From Xiphydria camelus (lineage: Eukaryota > Arthropoda > Insecta > Hymenoptera > Xiphydriidae): a stretch of DNA of 64,000 nt. Location of the stretch: the NCBI GenBank assembly GCA_963678675.1, contig OY783198.1, forward strand, positions 15,100,876 through 15,164,875, written 5' to 3'. The notes below the pieces were generated by a model. That model was not told where the DNA came from, did no database searches, and saw only the letters and a list, made by a program, of their open reading frames with translations. Positions 22,160 to 32,677 of the stretch are shown here, piece after piece (the first letter of the stretch is position 1; each line of letters opens with the position of its first letter). The position numbers were made by a program, and so were the translations under genes.

Positions 22160-24420
22160 ATGTCACGAGCGTCGGGTGACTCGCGTGTGAGCCGCGCCTC
22201 CCTCGCCCTCGAGGATCTTCAAGGACTCGCCGAGGCACTCGGACTTGATCCGAGTGGAGACGCTCTCACCCTAGGCGCGCGCGTGAAAAGGGAAATGAGG
22301 TCGACTCGACTCCGGAGATCGGAGATCGAGGTCGCGCCTCCGCGTGCGGCCGATTCGGTGGAGGAGAATCGTCGTCCGGCCGGTCCCGCTTGGCTTGACG
22401 TGACGGCTCGTCCCGACGCGCTCCTCGAAGAGACGACAAACCGGACCGGCGAAGATGAGCTGCGAGATTTCCTCGGGGGCAGTAGCCCCGAACCGACCCA
22501 ACACGTACCGGCGAGGAGGGGGGAGGTCCCCGGCAATGAGGAACACGGTGAGTCCTTCCCCGAGCCGCACGGAAGATTCGGCAACGGCCCGCAGGACCTC
22601 GGGGGAAGCGTCCTTGGACAACTTCTCCGTGATTACGAGGCACGAATTCTGCCCGGAGATGCGCTCGCGAGGAGAGAGACGCCACCAACGATCACGACGG
22701 CGTCTGAGGTGCCACCGGGAATCGGAGCCCCACCGTTACGGGCAACCGCCGCTCCCTGGATACCCATCTCATCGACGGCTACTACCAGGGTCACGGAGTC
22801 GCTGCCTCGCACGATCGTCAGCGCGTCCGTGAGAGCACCGATCATCGCACCGATCGACACGACGATCGGGCGCCTGGAGTTCCTGGACCGGAACGCAGGA
22901 TCGCCGATACCGAGGCCCAGTCTACGACCAGTCGCTCCGGAACAGGCGCCTCTTCCTCCAGCACCGAGGCCGTGGGTGCCAGCTGAAGGGCCGGAACCCA
23001 GACCTCGCGACCAGGAGCCGCCGGGATTCCTGGCGGACGTCTCGCGTCCACTCCGCGAAAGAATGGAGGGTGAGTTCGGCCAGGCCACCCAGCGCATCCT
23101 CCGGAAATACCTGGGAGAGCCGGGAACTCTGTCTCCCGACCAGGACCCGCTCGGCTTTCTGGCGAACGTCTCGCGCACGATCCGCGAGGAATTGGAGAGC
23201 GAGATAGGCCAAGCCGTCCAGCGCGTCCTGACAACGTGCCTAGATCGCCCACGACGGGACGAGAGAGAGAGAGAGAGGACGCTCGTCCTCGACCCACGAG
23301 CGCCGCTCCGTCCACGGCCACGGGTCAACCGAGACACGACCCTCCCCGCCAGGCCGAGAGACCGATACCCGGTGAGGAAGTACAGCGACGAGGCGGAGCC
23401 GTGACTTTCGCACGGAGTAGCTCCCCGTTGCGACCTCACGTCACACCGCCGGACTTCCCCGGTTCAAGGATAGCCCAAAATACGAACGGGCTCGACCGAG
23501 CGCCGCTCGAGGTGGTGTACTCAGCTCCGAGGGATCCGACCACCATCGTTCATCGTTGGAGATTGAGTTACGCCGGTCGTCGCGACGGAAGCGCGGAGGA
23601 CTTCATCGAAAAGGTCGAAGACAAGGTGGAATTCGCCCACCTGGATCTCGATAGCCTCCTGGCCGCGATGCCGGCGATACTAGATGACTTGCCGCGACAG
23701 TGGGCCCGGAAACGAAAGGGGCAATGGTCCACCTGGGCCGAGTTCAGAAAAGATTTCCTCGCCCGCTTCGGGACACGGGATCTCGAGTGGACGCTCGACG
23801 ATTTCCTGCGTAAACGGACGCAGGGGGAGAACGAGACAGCCGTCGAGTTCATCACCTGCCTCGAGGCAAGTGCCGACCGGATGAAACGACCTCCTCACCC
23901 GGAAGACCTCACCCGCCTCGCGCTCCGCAACATGCGCCCGGAGTACCAGCGGGAGATTAGCAGGGAGGATATCGACTCCCTGGAAGATTTACTCGATATG
24001 GCCACCGCGAGGGAGGAAATCTAGCTGGCGATGCGCCAATTCCAACCACCGCCCGTGAACGAGGAGGTTACCGGTGCTTTCCCGTACCGGGCCGAGCGAG
24101 CTGGCCGTAATCGACGAGGAGCACCGGCGGTACATGCGGTGACCTCGACGGGGAGAACGACCGCCGCGGCCGCGCCGAAATCGGGATCCCCGCCGCGATA
24201 CCCGAAAACCGCGACAGCGCCTCGACCCGTGCCGTCTGCCACGATCGAACAGAAAGGGGCGGGGAAAGCCACTCGAACCACCACCGAGGACGTACGATGC
24301 TGGAACTGTTTGAGCCCCGATCATCGTCTACGTTGGTGCCCGAAGCCTCGAAGAAAGGATTATTGCTATCGGTGCAATAAAGGGACCCCGTCGATGCCAG
24401 GGAAACGGAAAAGCGGGGGA
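22160..24420 (+). pseudogene. gag: gag of LTR element 1 (matrix/capsid/zinc knuckle), broken
   Basis: The first frame (ATG at 22160) encodes about 370 residues rich in Pro, Arg and Glu, with an imperfect internal repeat around GFLADVSRPLRER and GFLANVSRTIREE. Near a (GA)n run at 23262-23278 the sensible reading moves to another frame, which carries a capsid-like segment: YSAPRDPTTIVHRW, WSTWAEFRKDFLARFG and NMRPEYQREI. A TAG at 24022-24024 interrupts it before the nucleocapsid. The zinc knuckle CWNCLSPDHRLRWC follows at about 24298 (CX2CX4HX4C), and a second, incomplete knuckle (CYRCNKG) breaks at a further frameshift near 24390. Product: the structural polyprotein packaging the element RNA in the cytoplasm. 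As it stands it could not be made in one piece. Confidence 0.85.
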
Positions 24421-24860
24421 GCACGCGTAAACGAAGCGACTCCCCCCGCTACCAACAAGACGAGGCAACCCCGATCGCCCGGAAACCCCGCCTCGACCAC
24501 GAAGTCATCGGGCTTATCTCTCGTCGCCCCGTACGGTATGCCGCATACGAAAACGACGCCGGACTCGACAGCTAATTCGCCGTCGAAGTCGCGGCGAAGA
24601 TCGACGAGGAAACGAAGGTCATCCTCGGAGACGCCGAAGCACCCGAATACCCTCAAGAAGAAAGCGCTGAGCTCCTCGACGCCAGCTCCACAGGGCGATG
24701 AGCCGAAGGAACGGAGGTCGCCACGCGAGTCGCTTTCGGAACCACCGAACGACTCGACCCAGATCTCAACGACGGAAACCGGTCCACCTTCGACAACGTC
24801 ACGGCTTTCGAGGGAGGGAGCATCGAAAGGAACCTACGAAAATCGAGGGTCGAAACGCGA
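24421..24860 (+). pseudogene. gag-pol linker of element 1, multiple frames
   Basis: Three frames are open here. The composition in the third (VAAKIDEETKVILGD, EAPEYPQEE at about 24588-24660) is acidic and protein-like, whereas the two longer frames are Arg/Ser-rich shadows. This suggests that indels have scrambled the link between nucleocapsid and protease; a TGA at about 24699 also interrupts the acidic frame. Confidence 0.5.
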
Positions 24861-27800
24861 CTGCCTCCGAGCCGCCGACGGCACCGCGAACCGTGACCCT
24901 GGATCCTTTCGACGTCATCGAGGAGTACGATCCCCCAGAACCCTCGCGTGCACCGGTACGCGATTGGATCCAGCCCGCAGAAGAGGATACGATCTTCGAC
25001 GGAGATATTCCCACGGAAACGCAGGTGTTGGTCCATTGCGACGATATCCTCGCCGTGGAGGGCGACTCGCGCCCCTTCATCCGAGTCGTCGTTAATGGAC
25101 AACCGATCAACGCCCTGCTCGATACTGGATCCACCCGGACGTATCTGGGAGTGATCGGCCTCCAGTCCCGATTTAGAGAAGGGATCCAAATTCGAACGCC
25201 ACAGGCAGGCTGTATTAAAACAGCGAATGGCAGCCTGGAGGTAGTAAGGGAGGAACTAACCCTTCCTCTCAAGATCGACGACCTCGAACTCGAGCTCGAC
25301 GTTCGAGTCGTCCCGAATTTGGCCCTCGATATGATTCTGGGAATGGATTTCATCGCGCATCCGGAAGTAACCATCGACGGATCATCGAACTCGTGGACGT
25401 CGACCCGGACTGGCAACTCGTACTCGTTTCTCGGTCCGGACGATATCGATGAAACCGAGGGAGAGCCATGCGACGGGATCGCCGATCTTTCTCCAGACGA
25501 GGCAACAGAGCTAGAGGATCTCTTACACCACGAGCTCCCTAAAGTCTCGGGGAAGACGGGGTGCACGAGGTTGATCGAACACCGCATCGACGTTCAAGGG
25601 CAACCGGCCATCAAGCGGTACTACCTCGTGTCGCCACCCGTACGAGAGGCAATGTATGCGGAAGTCGATCGCATGCTTGCCGACGAAATCATCGAGCCGT
25701 CAAAGAGCGAATGGTCCACGCCGATCGTAATGGTCCGGAAGCCGAGTGGAAAGTATCGATTCTGCTTGGACTTCCGGAAGGTCAACGCAGTCTCGAAAAA
25801 GGACGCCTATCCCTTACCGTATATGGAAGGCATCCTAACCAAACTGCGGGCCGCGCGTTACATATCGACGATCGACTTAAGCCAGGCGTATCATCAGATC
25901 CCGCTGGAAGAGTCCAGCAAGGAGGTGACGGCATTCACGGTGCCGGGAAGAGGACTCTTCCAATTCCGTCGGATGCCGTTCGGGCTCTCTGGTGCGCCGG
26001 CGACGTTCTAACGTTTACTCGATCGGCTGATCGGACCGGAAATGGAACCATACGCCTTCGCCTACCTCGATGATATTATCATCGTCAGACCCACGTTCGA
26101 GGAACATTTGAAGTGGTTGCAGATCGTACTGCAGAAAATCGAAAAAGCCGGATTGGCAATCAACCCGGAGAAATGCGAATTCTGCCACGACGAAGTACGA
26201 TACCTCGGATTTCGCGTCAACCGCCACGGGTTGCAACCGGATCCCGAGAAGGTGGAGCCAATTCGGGCATATCCTCCACCGAAGAATCTTCGACAACTAC
26301 GCCGGTTCCTGGGGATGACATCGTGGTATCGCCGATTCATCCCGAACTCCGCGGAGAGATCGTCGCCTCTCACGCAGTTATTGAAAAAGAACGTGCGGTG
26401 GTAGTGGGGGATCGCGCAGGAGGAGGCGTTTCAAAACTTGAAAGACGTGATCGTCACGGCGCCTATCCTGTCAACACCGGATTTCTCGGTCCCCTTCGTA
26501 TTGCAAACGGACGTGAGTGACCACGGAATCGGATCCATACTCACGCAAACTATCGATAATATCGAGCACGTAATCGCGTTCGCGAGTCGAACCTTATCGG
26601 GCGCCGAACGGAATTACAGCGTCACCGAAAAGGAATGCCTTGCAGTCGTATGGGCCATCCAGAAGTTTCGTCCCTACATCGAGGGATTCAAGTTTACGGT
26701 GGTCATCGATCACAGCAGCTTATGGTGGCTACATAATTTAAAAAGCCCGGACGGAAGACTCGCTCGATGGGCCCTCGAACTCCTACAGTATGAATACGAG
26801 ATCGTACATCGAAAAGGAGCGCTGCACCACGTGCCGGATGCACTATCGCGCATGTTCGAACCGGACGTCCCGACGGACATTGCGGCGATCGAGGAAGAGC
26901 CCGTGCCACTATCACCGTCGGCACAAGAGCGATGGTACGAACGACGCATCGAACACGTTCGAAGATTCCCCGCAACGAACATCGGATGGAAGGTCGAGAA
27001 CGACCAACTTTATCGATACTGTCCGAATATCTTCGTAGATCTGATCGTTCCGGATCTAAGCGCGTGGAAACTTGTCGTACCTCCGGATCGAAGAAAGGAC
27101 GACCTCGAAGAAGTAAACGATGACCCACAAGCCGGCCATCTCGGAGTCGCGAAATCGTATCTTCGCGCGCGAGAAAATTATTACTGGCCCGGAATGCATC
27201 AGAACGTCGTCGAATACGTACAACAGTGCATTCCCTGCCAGAAAACGAAGGTCGAGCAGCGGTCACCACCAGGACTGATGGGTCAACGCAGCGTGCATGG
27301 CCCTTGGAAAGTCGTGGCGGCCGATATGATGGGTCCACTGCCGAAGAGTCCGACCGGCTATAAATACGTGCTCGTATTCCTCGATCTACACACCAAGTGG
27401 ACCGAATGCATTCCACTTCGTGCCGCAACGGAGAAGCTCGTCCTCAGGGCCTTCGAACGGGACATTGTATATCGCTGGGGCTGTCCGGATACGTTTTTAA
27501 CGGACAATGGGACGGAGTTCGTGAATAAGGAGTTAACATCGTATCTGCAAGGATTCGGAATCTATTTCGCGACACTTCCGACGTACCACCCCCAAGCGAA
27601 TCCCGTAGAGCGTATAAATCGAACGCTCAAGACGATGATCGCCGCGTACGTGGACAACCATCGAAACTGGGACGAACATCTACACCAGTTACAGTTCGCG
27701 TACAACACGGCGGTACATAGTACCCTGAAGGCGAGCCCGGCATTCGTAAACTTCGGACGTTTACCCGCACCACCTCGTTTCGCTCGGCGGCTGATCGAAG

Positions 27801-28198
27801 GCAAAATCGGAACTCCGACTCAAGATCCGCACGAGTGGGTGGAAAGGATGCTTCGCCTGTCCGAGATACACGATCTCGTACAGGAATACCTCGAGGAGGC
27901 CCACGAAAAGCAGGCGAAATATTACAACCGTGGTCGCCGCGACGTTACCTATACGGAAGGAGACGTCGTATGGAAACGTTCGCACGTGCTATCGTTGGGA
28001 GCACTCGGAATCGCGTCGAAGCTAGCGCCCAAATTCGAAGACCCGTATCGAGTCGCGAAAGTGTTATCGCGTCGAACATGCAAGCTAGTAGACTTGCGCG
28101 GCAAACTGGTCGGAAAGCAGCATGTGTCGGACTTGAAACCCGGGCATATCGGCGATGCTCCGATCGGAACGCGGCCGCCCGCGACGCGTAAAACATAA
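24861..28198 (+). pseudogene. pol: pol of LTR element 1 (protease, RT, RNase H, integrase), two stops
   Basis: One frame runs through the whole region. The aspartic protease motif LLDTGST is at about 25114. Reverse transcriptase shows FCLDFRKVNAVSKKDAYPLP, motif A TIDLSQAYHQIP with its catalytic Asp, RMPFGLSGAPATF and YLDD (26063-26074). RNase H begins near 26500 (TDVSDHGIGSIL) and ends near DALSRMF. Integrase has an HHCC zinc region ending CIPCQ (~27230), then core residues in AADMMG (~27316), LTDNGTEF (~27497) and NPVERINR (~27600), the D,D,E triad. It finishes with a GPY/F-like segment, KLAPKFEDPYRV. Two in-frame stops, TAA at 26009-26011 (within RT just before YLDD) and TAG at 26402-26404 (between RT and RNase H), inactivate it. 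Each differs by one transition from a sense codon expected at that site. Confidence 0.93.
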
Positions 28199-28433
28199 TC
28201 GCCATTGCGTCGCGCCACCGCCTCACACCACTGCTTCGCGCCGCTGCCTCATACCACCGTTTCGCGCAGTCGCACCGCCGATGGAGATTCTCGCGAGTGA
28301 GCGAAGGCGCGCGTAAAGCAAAACCGCGCAGCGCAGCCTCGCGCCGTCGCCGACAGAGGGCTACGATGCTCGCGAGTGCGCGTACGATCAACGGGGGACA
28401 TATCGAGGCGAGAATCCGGAATACGATAACACC
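28199..28433 (+). other. Spacer between pol and ORF3 of element 1
   Basis: CG-rich, with a short repeated phrase (CACCGCCTCACACCACTGC, CGCTGCCTCATACCACCG). No protein motif. Confidence 0.5.
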
Positions 28434-28917
28434 ATGGACGACTGGACCAAGGTGGAAGTGGAGGTGGAGATGGCAGGACTGCCACGTCCCCTCCTAGATT
28501 TTGTGGGCGCCCTGGAATGGGGAGAAAGTCCCTCGGTACCGCTTCGCATCAGCGTGCCGAGGGCGATTTTGGAGCGTTCTTTGGGACGCGGGAGGGAGCG
28601 GTCGCCTCCACCACGAGGAGACGCTGCCACCCAAACATCCCCTCCACCGAGGCGACGGATGGTGGATGGTGGATCAAGCCACCAGCATCGAAAAGCAGCC
28701 CCGGGGGAGCCTCCTAACCCCGACGAGGGAGCGATGCCGGCGACAGCGGGACACCCGACGGGACAGCCAGGACCCCAACGGCTGCGCAAATTGCTTCACG
28801 GTGGAGCATGCATGGATGTATTGTAATAAGGTCCTCCGGAACAACTTCTGTCGGCGATGTTGCCGGCAGGGAGTCTGTACCCGGAGATGCCCGGCATGTA
28901 ATAAAAAACTGGGATAG
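28434..28917 (+). pseudogene. ORF3 of element 1: zinc-knuckle protein downstream of pol, frameshifted
   Basis: An ATG in a strong context (ACCATGG at 28431) opens a frame beginning MDDWTKVEVEVEM and continuing with a Pro/Arg-rich stretch for about 110 residues. Near 28775 the sensible reading changes frame and encodes CANCFTVEHAWMYC, a CX2CX4HX4C zinc knuckle, then FCRRCCRQGVCTRRCPAC, a second Cys cluster where Val stands in place of His, ending KKLG and TAG at 28917. The layout mirrors the double knuckle of the element's own gag. This is where an envelope gene would lie in an errantivirus, but no signal peptide, membrane segment or furin-like site is seen. A role in RNA binding is an inference. 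Confidence 0.7.
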
Positions 28918-29112
28918 CGATTATGTATTAAGCGTGAAATATACGATAAGAAAATAAAGAAACCGCTGTAATCATGTCGCTATAATCGAATCGTTATTCG
29001 TAGTTATAGTGCGTTACCTTTCCCCTGACGCCGGAAGACCGTAGGTTAAGCGCGTGAGTCGGAGGCAACGCGTTTCGTGAACCTAATGGTTCAAGCTGAG
29101 GAGGGAGGAGTT
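28918..29112 (+). other. 3' untranslated region and polypurine tract of element 1
   Basis: GAGGAGGGAGGAG at 29098-29110 lies directly before the 3' LTR and fits a polypurine tract priming plus-strand synthesis. Confidence 0.75.
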
Positions 29113-30061
29113 TGTGACGTGGAGAATCGCTCCGTGTCACAAAAAGGGTGCACTCGGGCCCCTTTCGAAAAATGCGCGCGAATCGGTCAGCGATAAAGCC
29201 GCGCGAAGTGTTACGAGCGCGATCGTGGCGAGAAGGCGAGCGAGTCGGAGCAGTCAGTTTGGCGATAGCGTTAGTCGAGTAGGCTTCGTGAGTAACGAGA
29301 AGAGCGATCAATCAAGAATCCCATGAACGTGTTGTGGGAAGATAGAGACGAGGAGCCAAGACGAACCTCCACCGAGAGAGAGAGCCGTAGCGAGACCGAG
29401 GGAGAGCGACAGCCATCCCCGGAGGTCGAGACCGGAGTCGAGAGGGATCCCGGATCCGCAGCCCCGGAGCCGAGAAGCCGGGACGAGCCCCGCCAAGGAC
29501 GACCGCTGCAGCCCCGGTACGCTCTCCCTTTCTTGCGCCTGACCTCCGACTCGCCTTCGCGCCGTATCGCTCCGTTAGCGCCTCCGCGCGAGCGTTTCGC
29601 TTCGTACGCGAATCGAGGGGTGTCCGTTGCGTCGTTCGGCACCACTCTGCCGATTTTCTGTGGCCAGCGACCACGAACGTTGTTCGGGGACCACCGTTTA
29701 GTCCTCGGCCGAATAAACGATTTTCTGTTGTGTTTGAACGCAGTCGACTCTCTTTTTCGCGAGCCTATCCGCGAATCCGTCCTCCCGGGTCCCGGTCCGC
29801 GCACCTCGAACCGCCCCTCTACCATTCGCTAGAGGTAGCCGAGCCCGACGGAGATCGGATCGTTTCCGATCTCCCAGCTTTGATCCGCTCCCGATCTCCT
29901 GGAGATCGGTCCTCATCGGGGAGCCCGTTCGCCTCCCTATCGTGGTGCATCCGTTGCACCTGGCGCCCATCGTTCGTTCGGTAGTCGTGCGTGCGGAATC
30001 CGAACCATCTGATTGTGCGTAGCGGAGGGCACCGAGGGCCCTCACCGAACGCTACGTCATA
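29113..30061 (+). repeat. 3' LTR of element 1
   Basis: Near-identical to 20571-21516. Differences visible by eye include TGTGACGTGG for TGTGATGTGG, CATGAACGTG for CAAGAACGTG, and several near 29185-29250. Confidence 0.92.
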
Positions 30062-30389
30062 ATTGGCCAGTTTGAAAGTTACCTTCGGATAGACTTGGTT
30101 GGTACTCGAGTCATTTAATACGGTAGAAGTCGAGTCGGCAGTTAGAGTTGATGTCAATTCGGGAGATCGATGCATCTAACCTCGAAATTGTGAATTTGTG
30201 AATAATGGAAATTACGAAAATAATTATAATTACGGTATAAATGTCTCGATTACCGACCAAGCCTATCCGAAGGTAACTTTCAAACTGGCCAGTACAGAGA
30301 CGGACATACGGTACTACCTGCGTGCCATTTCTTGTAAAACGCTACGAATGAATTCCAACACCTAATAATACAACAATTCCATCGTGAAC

Positions 30390-30524
30390 TTAACCCATTA
30401 AAGCACAAATTAATTGTTGGTGGATTTTCTTTACGAAAATTGCATGATTTGTTACTCAGAGGTTAGAGAAAAAAATTCCAAATAGCCGTCCTACAAATAA
30501 GACTCTGGGCGCTAATGGGTTAAC
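30390..30524. mobile_element. piggyBac-like MITE, ~130 bp
   Basis: TTAA CCCATTAAAGC at 30390 and GCGCTAATGGG TTAA at 30510-30524. The TTAA duplication and CCC/GGG ends fit piggyBac-type MITEs. Non-coding. Confidence 0.75.
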
Positions 30525-30702
30525 TTTAATATGATTCTTGACAAATATTCTATAAATAATGAATGAATAATTATCATAATCGCTACTGTTTTGAAAAAGA
30601 AAATATCAAATTATTTTAAAAAATGTAACGAGAACACTCGAGAGCAGTCACTGTCATGTCCGGTTTCTATATATGACTGGAGTTGACCAACATCACTTGA
30701 AG

Positions 30703-30803
30703 AGTCGGTGGCGCAATTGGTAGAATGCGAAAACATTTCCCAGTCTCAAAGCATCTCGCATAGGATATCCTAAAGATCGCAGGTTGAAATCCCGGTGGGG
30801 CAC
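30703..30803 (+). repeat. tRNA-like sequence (SINE head or tRNA pseudogene)
   Basis: GGTGGCGCAATTGGTAGAAT resembles an internal A box and GGTTGAAATCCCGG a B box, with about 60 bases between them, longer than in a normal tRNA without an intron. The T-stem (GCAGG against CCCGG) pairs only partly. I therefore read it as a decayed tRNA-derived repeat rather than a working tRNA gene. Confidence 0.55.
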
Positions 30804-31336
30804 GAAACAAAAGCAGCGACACCTCTAGGCGGGTAAAGTCACTGTGTTCGTTCCCTTTTTGCAAAATCTACATACCGACAATAATTTTGAAAGCGCACCG
30901 CGTGACTTCATAGTGTTATTGTAGTGACGATCGCTGTGCAGTCATAGTAACCTCACTCGCCGTTTCCACTCCGTGTCGCCCTGTGACGTCCGCGGGGGCA
31001 CGCACGATAAGTAGCACTGTGATGTTTCCTAAATGCACCGCGTGACTGCACAGTGCGCTCCTAGTGACGAAACTTGGCTATCGGGGTCTGCATTCGACAA
31101 AACGCCGGGCAAACGGGTAGACGGGCCTCTGCTCGACTGGCTTGCACCGCACCAATCGACGATCGATAGCATACTGCATCCCATTGGCGGCCGACGCATG
31201 GTGGGGGGGACGCCCTGATAGGCGATAGGTTGACAGTTGCGTCAGTGGGCGATTGGTGGGAGGTTTCGGGTCGGCTGTCGACCCGAGAAACTTTTTTATA
31301 GAATAGAGAGATAACTAACGCGTTAGTTCATAAAGT
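30804..31336. repeat. Non-coding with fragments of dispersed repeats
   Basis: 31085-31215 repeats pieces found at 12805-12860 (GACAAAACGCCG, GACGGGCCT) and 17690-17770 (CATCCCATTGGCGGCC). The order suggests that one ancestral repeat is shared by all three places. 30895-31060 contains two similar CGCGTGACT-CAGTG phrases. No gene. Confidence 0.55.
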
Positions 31337-31850
31337 ACTAATGCAACACTGGAAAGAAAAAGTTATAGTTATAGTAGCATGATAATCGAGTTCAGAATCA
31401 GGGGGTAAGTAATCGCTTTAGAGCGGGATTTCGTTGAAATGCAAAAACACGTGTTCCTTAATTTTGTAGCCTCTACAAAATGCAAATGATCCGATCAAAA
31501 TAGAAATGACAATTTTCGTATCACGGCAAGAAAATTGGTTTTGAAGGGGTAGTTCACCCCCTTTCCTTTCATCCCAATGAGCAGGTTAACGTGTATTTTC
31601 ATTACTCGTTATAATGAATAATTTGTCATGAATCTCGTTCCCGTAGGTTCGGTGTTTCTACCTGAAACTGCAGAACCACCCGATGTTGGTCCAGACTTTG
31701 GGGGTCGGTTTAACCCTTTAAAACCCTTTATGGGTCGGTAAGAAAAAATACGTGGCTCTTAGTTTTTAATGGACTACAACATATTACAAGGAGATCAAAA
31801 TCGGAGGCGGACACCTACCTAACACCCCTTGTTAGTCCTGCAAAATTTTA
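31337..31850. repeat. Inverse copy of the ~500 bp repeat at 11378-11880
   Basis: Reverse complement of the earlier copy with scattered substitutions, ending near GGACACCTACCTAACACCCC (~31828). Non-coding. Confidence 0.85.
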
Positions 31851-31879
31851 TTATTACAAGGACTTCCCAGGACTTCCCA

Positions 31880-32005
31880 GGTAAAAAATCTCGACCCGCG
31901 GGTAGATACGTTAACTATCTAGTTACTAGATGGGCGAACTATGTAATTACTAGCTAGGGGAGCTATCTGGTTACTAGATAGGTGAACTGGCTGGTTGATG
32001 CATTC
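31880..32005. repeat. Short tandem repeat of TAACTATCTAGTTACTAG type
   Basis: Degenerate repeats of roughly 25-35 bases (GAACTATGTAATTACTAG, GAGCTATCTGGTTACTAG and a relative) follow each other between a CCCGCGGG motif and about 32000. Confidence 0.65.
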
Positions 32006-32145
32006 GAAAATAAACCATCAAATAGCAAATAAACCAACAATTTATGATGTAAATTAATATTGCCAAACCAAAAAAATAAACGAAAAAGTTAAAGTACGTT
32101 TTGCAAAATCGAATATACGTACACCTTCTTATATTTTTTCTTTCT

Positions 32146-32242
32146 AAGTGGTCACCCGTCTAAATCCTGTCCACACCGTTTGCTGCTTAACTTCGTTGAC
32201 CGGCCGGTATCCATGAGTCCTCATATGCTGCGCTCTCCTGTG
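32146..32242 (-). repeat. 5S-rRNA-like relic
   Basis: On the minus strand the segment contains CGAAGTTAAGCAGC and, about 25 bases on, GGATTTAGACGGGTGACCAC, which correspond in order and spacing to the internal promoter region and 3' half of insect 5S rRNA (GAAGTTAAGC ... GGATGGGTGACC). The 5' part (GCATATGAGGACTC, ACCGGCCGGTCA) is weakly similar. It is truncated and diverged, so it is a 5S pseudogene or a 5S-derived SINE head rather than a functional gene. Downstream GAGTTCGAGTCTC resembles a B box. Confidence 0.5.
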
Positions 32243-32677
32243 TGAGATATATGATAGGAATTATCTGTAAGACCTAACCCCCCGAGTGAGAGTTCGAGTC
32301 TCTAAGGCTCTAGCCGGGTAAACATATCAAAATTGCCCTTGAACGAAATGGTTGGAAAAGTAACAGTGGAATGACCGTACAGCTAGAACATAATTCTGTG
32401 AACAATTTTAGCTCTGTACCTGTGCTCGTTCTCGATAGGTTCCCTGAAACGAAGAAAATGTTTATTTTTCATTTCCTCAGCGGCTGTTCTATATATCATT
32501 ACAAAAAGAAATTAGTATACAGAGAAAGTCAAAATACGTATTATACATTTTTTTATGATTTCGCGACCATATTCGATTTTTAAAAATTTCGAAAAGATTT
32601 TAAATTATGATTTTTATATCGTACTTCAGAGGTGCAACGATGGAACCTTTTTATAAGTTGTACCTTTCCATACTGAC
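32243..32677. other. Non-coding spacer
   Basis: No recognised feature apart from the B-box-like GAGTTCGAGTCTC near 32292. Confidence 0.4.

Larger units (their letters stand above)
20571..30061 (+). mobile_element. Ty3-like LTR retrotransposon, element 1 (9.5 kb)
   Basis: Two long terminal repeats (20571-21516 and 29113-30061) flank a primer-binding-site-like sequence, gag, pol and a third reading frame, followed by a polypurine tract. The order protease, reverse transcriptase, RNase H, integrase places it in the Ty3 group. Flanking ACTG (20567-20570) and ATTG (30062-30065) look like a 4 bp target duplication with one later change. The two LTRs are very similar, with a few dozen differences at most by eye. 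Gag and pol contain frameshifts and three in-frame stops, so it is inactive as read. Confidence 0.93.
20549..30313. mobile_element. Small TIR element split by LTR element 1
   Basis: The intact right end (30265-30313) reads, in reverse complement, GTATGTCCGTCTCTGTACTG then GCCAGTTTGAAAGTTACC. The left half of that end is at 20551-20570 and the remainder resumes at 30062, directly after the right LTR. TA flanks both outer ends. Excluding the LTR element it is about 270 bp and non-coding. Its interior holds TGTCAATTCGGGAGATCGA (30152), also found at 54049. Confidence 0.85.
20046..30367 (-). mobile_element. Mariner remnant, split by nested insertions
   Basis: The left end TTAGGTGTTGGAATTAATTC (20048) is matched by GAATGAATTCCAACACCTAA (30346-30365), each flanked by TA. 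On the minus strand near 20205-20400 a decayed transposase N-terminus is visible, with ALAEQTRRKWFARFKAGDFD followed by DKDRAEQ, as in the helix-turn-helix region of mariner transposases. The catalytic domain is deleted. The body is interrupted between about 20548 and 30313 by a small TIR element that in turn contains a 9.5 kb LTR retrotransposon. Confidence 0.8.

Noticed and set aside
22219..23439. Long minus-strand frames opposite gag
   Set aside because: They are shadows caused by GC-rich codon composition; the plus strand has the gag and pol motifs.
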